From an uncultured Gemmatimonadota bacterium (GTDB taxonomy: Bacteria > Gemmatimonadota > Gemmatimonadetes > Gemmatimonadales > GWC2-71-9): 8,827 bases of DNA. Positions 6,876 through 8,827 of this stretch are shown piece by piece. Below the pieces are notes generated by a model. That model searched no databases, was not told the origin of the DNA, and saw only the letters and a list, made by a program, of their open reading frames with translations. Every line of letters begins with the position of its first letter. The stretch's first letter is position 1. The DNA is taken from assembly GCA_946480845.1 (NCBI GenBank), contig CAMLLJ010000115.1, positions 1 through 8,827 of the forward strand, written 5' to 3'. The position numbers and the translations under genes were made by a program.

Positions 6876-7802
6876 TCAGCCGCCTCGCCGTGCGTCCCAC
6901 GCGGCCGCGATCTCGGCGGCCATCGCCTCGGGCCCGCGGCTCGCATCGAGCATCAGCCGCTCGCCGCTGATCTGGTGCCGGAACCAGGTCTCCTGCCGCT
7001 TGGCGTACTGCCGCGTGCGGGTGACGATCGCCGGTGCCACGCTCTCCCGCGGGCGCAGGCCCTGCAGGTACTCGACCGCCTCCCGGGTGCCCACGCCATC
7101 GAGGCCCGGCGCGCCCGGCGCGTGTCCCTCGCTCAGCACGGCCGCGGCCTCCTCGATGAGCCCGCGCTGCATCATGTCCGCCACGCGGCGCTCGATCCGC
7201 TGGTGCAGCACGGCGCGCGGCGCCGTGAGCACGACGTACCAGGGTTCGATCGCGCCGTGGCTCCGCGCGGCGGACTGCCAGTGCGAGAGCGGGCGCCCGG
7301 TGAGCAGCGCCACTTCGACGGCGCGCGACGCCCGCTGCCGCCCGCCGCCGGCGAACGCCGCATCGAGGCGCCCGGCCCAGCGCACCAGGTCGATCCCCTC
7401 GAGCCGCGCCAGCCAGGCGTCGAGCGTGCGGCGGCGCGCGGCATCCATCTCCGGCTCCACGAACAGCCCCTCGGCGAGCGCGCGCACGTAGAGGCCGGTC
7501 CCGCCCACCACCACCGGCATCGCGCCGCGCGCGCGGATCTCCTCGATCCATCGGGTCGCTTCGCGCCCGAACCGGCCGGCGCTGTGCCGCGTCCCCGGCT
7601 CGACCAGGTCGAGGCCGTGGTGCGGGACCCGGGCGCGCTCCCGTGCCGTGGCCTTTCCCGTCGCCACGTCGAGCCGGCGGTAGACCTGCCGGGAGTCGGC
7701 GGAGACGACCTCGAGCGGCCAGTACTTCGCCAGTGCCAGGGCCACCGCGGTCTTGCCGATCGCCGTCGGCCCGACGATCACCGGGACGCTAGCGGCGGCC
7801 AA
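6876..7802 (-). CDS. miaA: tRNA dimethylallyltransferase
   Basis: Adds a dimethylallyl group to N6 of A37 in tRNAs reading UNN codons. The 308 residues show the P-loop GPTAIGKT (11-18), SADSRQVYRRLD (34-45) with the conserved Asp, GGTGLYVRAL (100-109), RASRAVEVALLTGRPLS (157-173), GVGTREAVEYLQG (236-248) and TRQYAKRQETWFR (263-275). Length is normal. Start choice: an ATG at 7853 would add 17 residues inside mutL that do not look like MiaA, and a GTG at 7779-7781 sits right at the P-loop strand without a ribosome binding site. The TTG at 7800-7802 has GGAG 7 nt upstream and gives a normal lead before the P-loop, so I prefer it; it overlaps the mutL end by 14 nt. Confidence in the gene is high, in the exact start moderate. 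Confidence 0.95.
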   Translation of the reverse strand: MAAASVPVIVGPTAIGKTAVALALAKYWPLEVVSADSRQVYRRLDVATGKATARERARVPHHGLDLVEPGTRHSAGRFGREATRWIEEIRARGAMPVVVGGTGLYVRALAEGLFVEPEMDAARRRTLDAWLARLEGIDLVRWAGRLDAAFAGGGRQRASRAVEVALLTGRPLSHWQSAARSHGAIEPWYVVLTAPRAVLHQRIERRVADMMQRGLIEEAAAVLSEGHAPGAPGLDGVGTREAVEYLQGLRPRESVAPAIVTRTRQYAKRQETWFRHQISGERLMLDASRGPEAMAAEIAAAWDARRGG

Positions 7803-8827
7803 AGCGCCGCTCCAGCTCCTCGCGCGGAAGCTGCACGATCGTGGCGCGCCCATGCACGTCGTGCGGCGGGAGCGAGGTGGCGAAGAGCCGCGCGAGCAGC
7901 TCCCGCATCTCCCGCTCGCCGAGGGGCTCGCCGCCCTTCACCGCGGCCCGGCAGGCGAAGGTCGCCGCGAAGCGCTCCAGCCGGTTGGCCCAGCCGCCGA
8001 AGCGGCCGCGGGCGAGGTCGGCCACCAGCTCGCGGAAGCACGCGCCCGCATCGAAGCGCGGGTGCGGGGCCGGCACCGTGTGCACCACGACTGCGCGGCC
8101 GCCGAACCCGTCCACCTCGAACCCCGCCGCCCGGAGCTCGTCACGGTGCGCGTCCACGGCGTCCAGCTCCTCGTCCGTCAACTCGACCGTCAACGGAAGC
8201 AGCAGGCGCTGGGCCGGAGCTGTGCCGCCGGTGAGCTGCGCCATCACCTGCTCGTACAGCACCCGCTCGTGGGCCGAATGCTGGTCCACGAAGACGAGAG
8301 CGTCGTCGGTCTCGTAGGTGATGTAGGTGCTGAAGAGCTGGGCGAGCGGCGCGTTCGACCAGACGTCGCGGCCCAGGCCGGGGTCGGGTGCGTCCTCGGC
8401 GGCGACAGCGCCCGCGCCGGGCCTCGCCTCGAGCAGCGCACCCAGGTCGAGGAGCGACCCGGCGCCCGCAGGCGGCCCGCCGCGCGCGGGCGCCGGCGCG
8501 GACGGCATCGGCCGCCAGTCGCCGACCGGCGCGCTGGCCGCCGGCGCGCCGATGGCGTGGCGCAGCGCCTCCTCCACGACGCGCTCGACGCCGATCCGGT
8601 CGCGGAAGCGCACCTCGAGCTTGGCCGGATGCACGTTCACGTCCACGTCGGGCGCGTCGGTCGCGATGTCGAGATACAGCGACGGCCGGTCGCCGGGGTG
8701 GATCGCCGCGCGATACCCGGCCTCCGCGGCGCGCACCAGGAAGGGGTCGCGAAACGGCCGCCCGTTGATGAAGAGCTGTGTCCGCCGGCCGGTGGGCCGG
8801 GCATCGCCGGGTCGCTGCGCGAAGCCG
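7789..8827 (-). CDS. mutL: DNA mismatch repair protein MutL, endonuclease type; N-terminus beyond right edge
   Basis: MutL couples MutS mismatch recognition to strand removal. The 345 visible residues begin in the transducer part of the N-terminal GHKL ATPase half (RRTQLFINGRPFRDPFLV, then DVDVNVHPAKLEVRF at about 60-74). A Pro/Ala/Gly-rich linker follows (about 94-155), then the C-terminal dimerisation and nuclease domain. That domain contains DQHSAHERVLYE (181-192), matching the endonuclease signature DQHA(x)2E(x)4E with Ser for Ala, ATFACRAAV (ACR motif), HDVHGRATI in place of the usual CPHGRP, and RFGRR at the very end (FxR motif). This pattern indicates a nicking MutL, as in bacteria without MutH. 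The ATPase motifs lie outside the window. It is the most upstream gene seen and overlaps miaA. Confidence 0.96.
   Translation of the reverse strand, partial: GFAQRPGDARPTGRRTQLFINGRPFRDPFLVRAAEAGYRAAIHPGDRPSLYLDIATDAPDVDVNVHPAKLEVRFRDRIGVERVVEEALRHAIGAPAASAPVGDWRPMPSAPAPARGGPPAGAGSLLDLGALLEARPGAGAVAAEDAPDPGLGRDVWSNAPLAQLFSTYITYETDDALVFVDQHSAHERVLYEQVMAQLTGGTAPAQRLLLPLTVELTDEELDAVDAHRDELRAAGFEVDGFGGRAVVVHTVPAPHPRFDAGACFRELVADLARGRFGGWANRLERFAATFACRAAVKGGEPLGEREMRELLARLFATSLPPHDVHGRATIVQLPREELERRFGRR
7810..7813 (-). promoter_or_regulatory. Shine-Dalgarno site supporting a TTG start for miaA
   Basis: Within the last codons of mutL the minus strand reads CTGGAGCGGCGCTTTGG, which puts GGAG seven bases before the TTG at 7800-7802. 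The other candidate start nearest the P-loop (GTG 7779-7781) is preceded by GCTAGCGTCCCG and has no such site. Confidence 0.45.

Noticed and set aside
1..8827. CRISPR array, tRNA, rRNA, riboswitch, toxin-antitoxin or defence system
   Set aside because: No repeat-spacer pattern, tRNA-like cloverleaf, conserved RNA segment or recognisable defence protein was seen. Nearly all of the window is filled by the listed genes and the gaps are 83 nt or less.

Overview
The window is GC-rich (roughly 70%) and every convincing gene lies on the minus strand, so the cluster reads from the right edge to the left. Gene content (endonuclease-type MutL, MiaA, the bacillithiol enzyme BshA, UppP, BirA, type III pantothenate kinase, a UbiA-family prenyltransferase and envelope proteins) fits a Gram-negative-type, high-GC bacterium. 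Gemmatimonadota is my best guess, from bshA plus the overall style, but this is inference; Acidobacteriota or another high-GC phylum cannot be excluded without a database search.

Layout in transcription order. Housekeeping block (8827 to 2354): mutL (N-terminus off the right edge), miaA, bshA, a broken uppP, birA, coaX and a UbiA-type prenyltransferase. Genes overlap by 1 to about 14 nt or are at most 33 nt apart, so this looks like one transcript. After an 83-nt gap, the only sizeable intergenic region, comes an envelope block (2270 to 1): a six-helix membrane protein with a good ribosome binding site, a two-helix membrane protein, a small putative lipoprotein or exported protein, and a secreted protein with a beta-strand-rich N-terminal region and an NlpC/P60 peptidase domain that runs off the left edge. 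These four are also almost gapless.

The housekeeping genes share no single pathway: mismatch repair, tRNA i6A37 modification, bacillithiol synthesis, undecaprenyl phosphate recycling, biotin attachment, CoA synthesis and prenyl transfer. The birA-coaX pair joins two cofactor functions. The envelope block looks like a lineage-specific surface or cell-wall module of unknown role.

The most unusual observation is in uppP. Both halves of the family are present and well conserved but in different frames. They are separated by about 121 extra bases which, in the third frame, read as a continuous piece of a different membrane protein, resembling the HGSNAT/DUF1624 acyltransferase family. Removing 121 nt would restore a normal 273-residue UppP. 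This is either a very small gene-fragment insertion that inactivates uppP or an assembly chimera. I see no CRISPR array, transposase, tRNA, rRNA, riboswitch or defence system.
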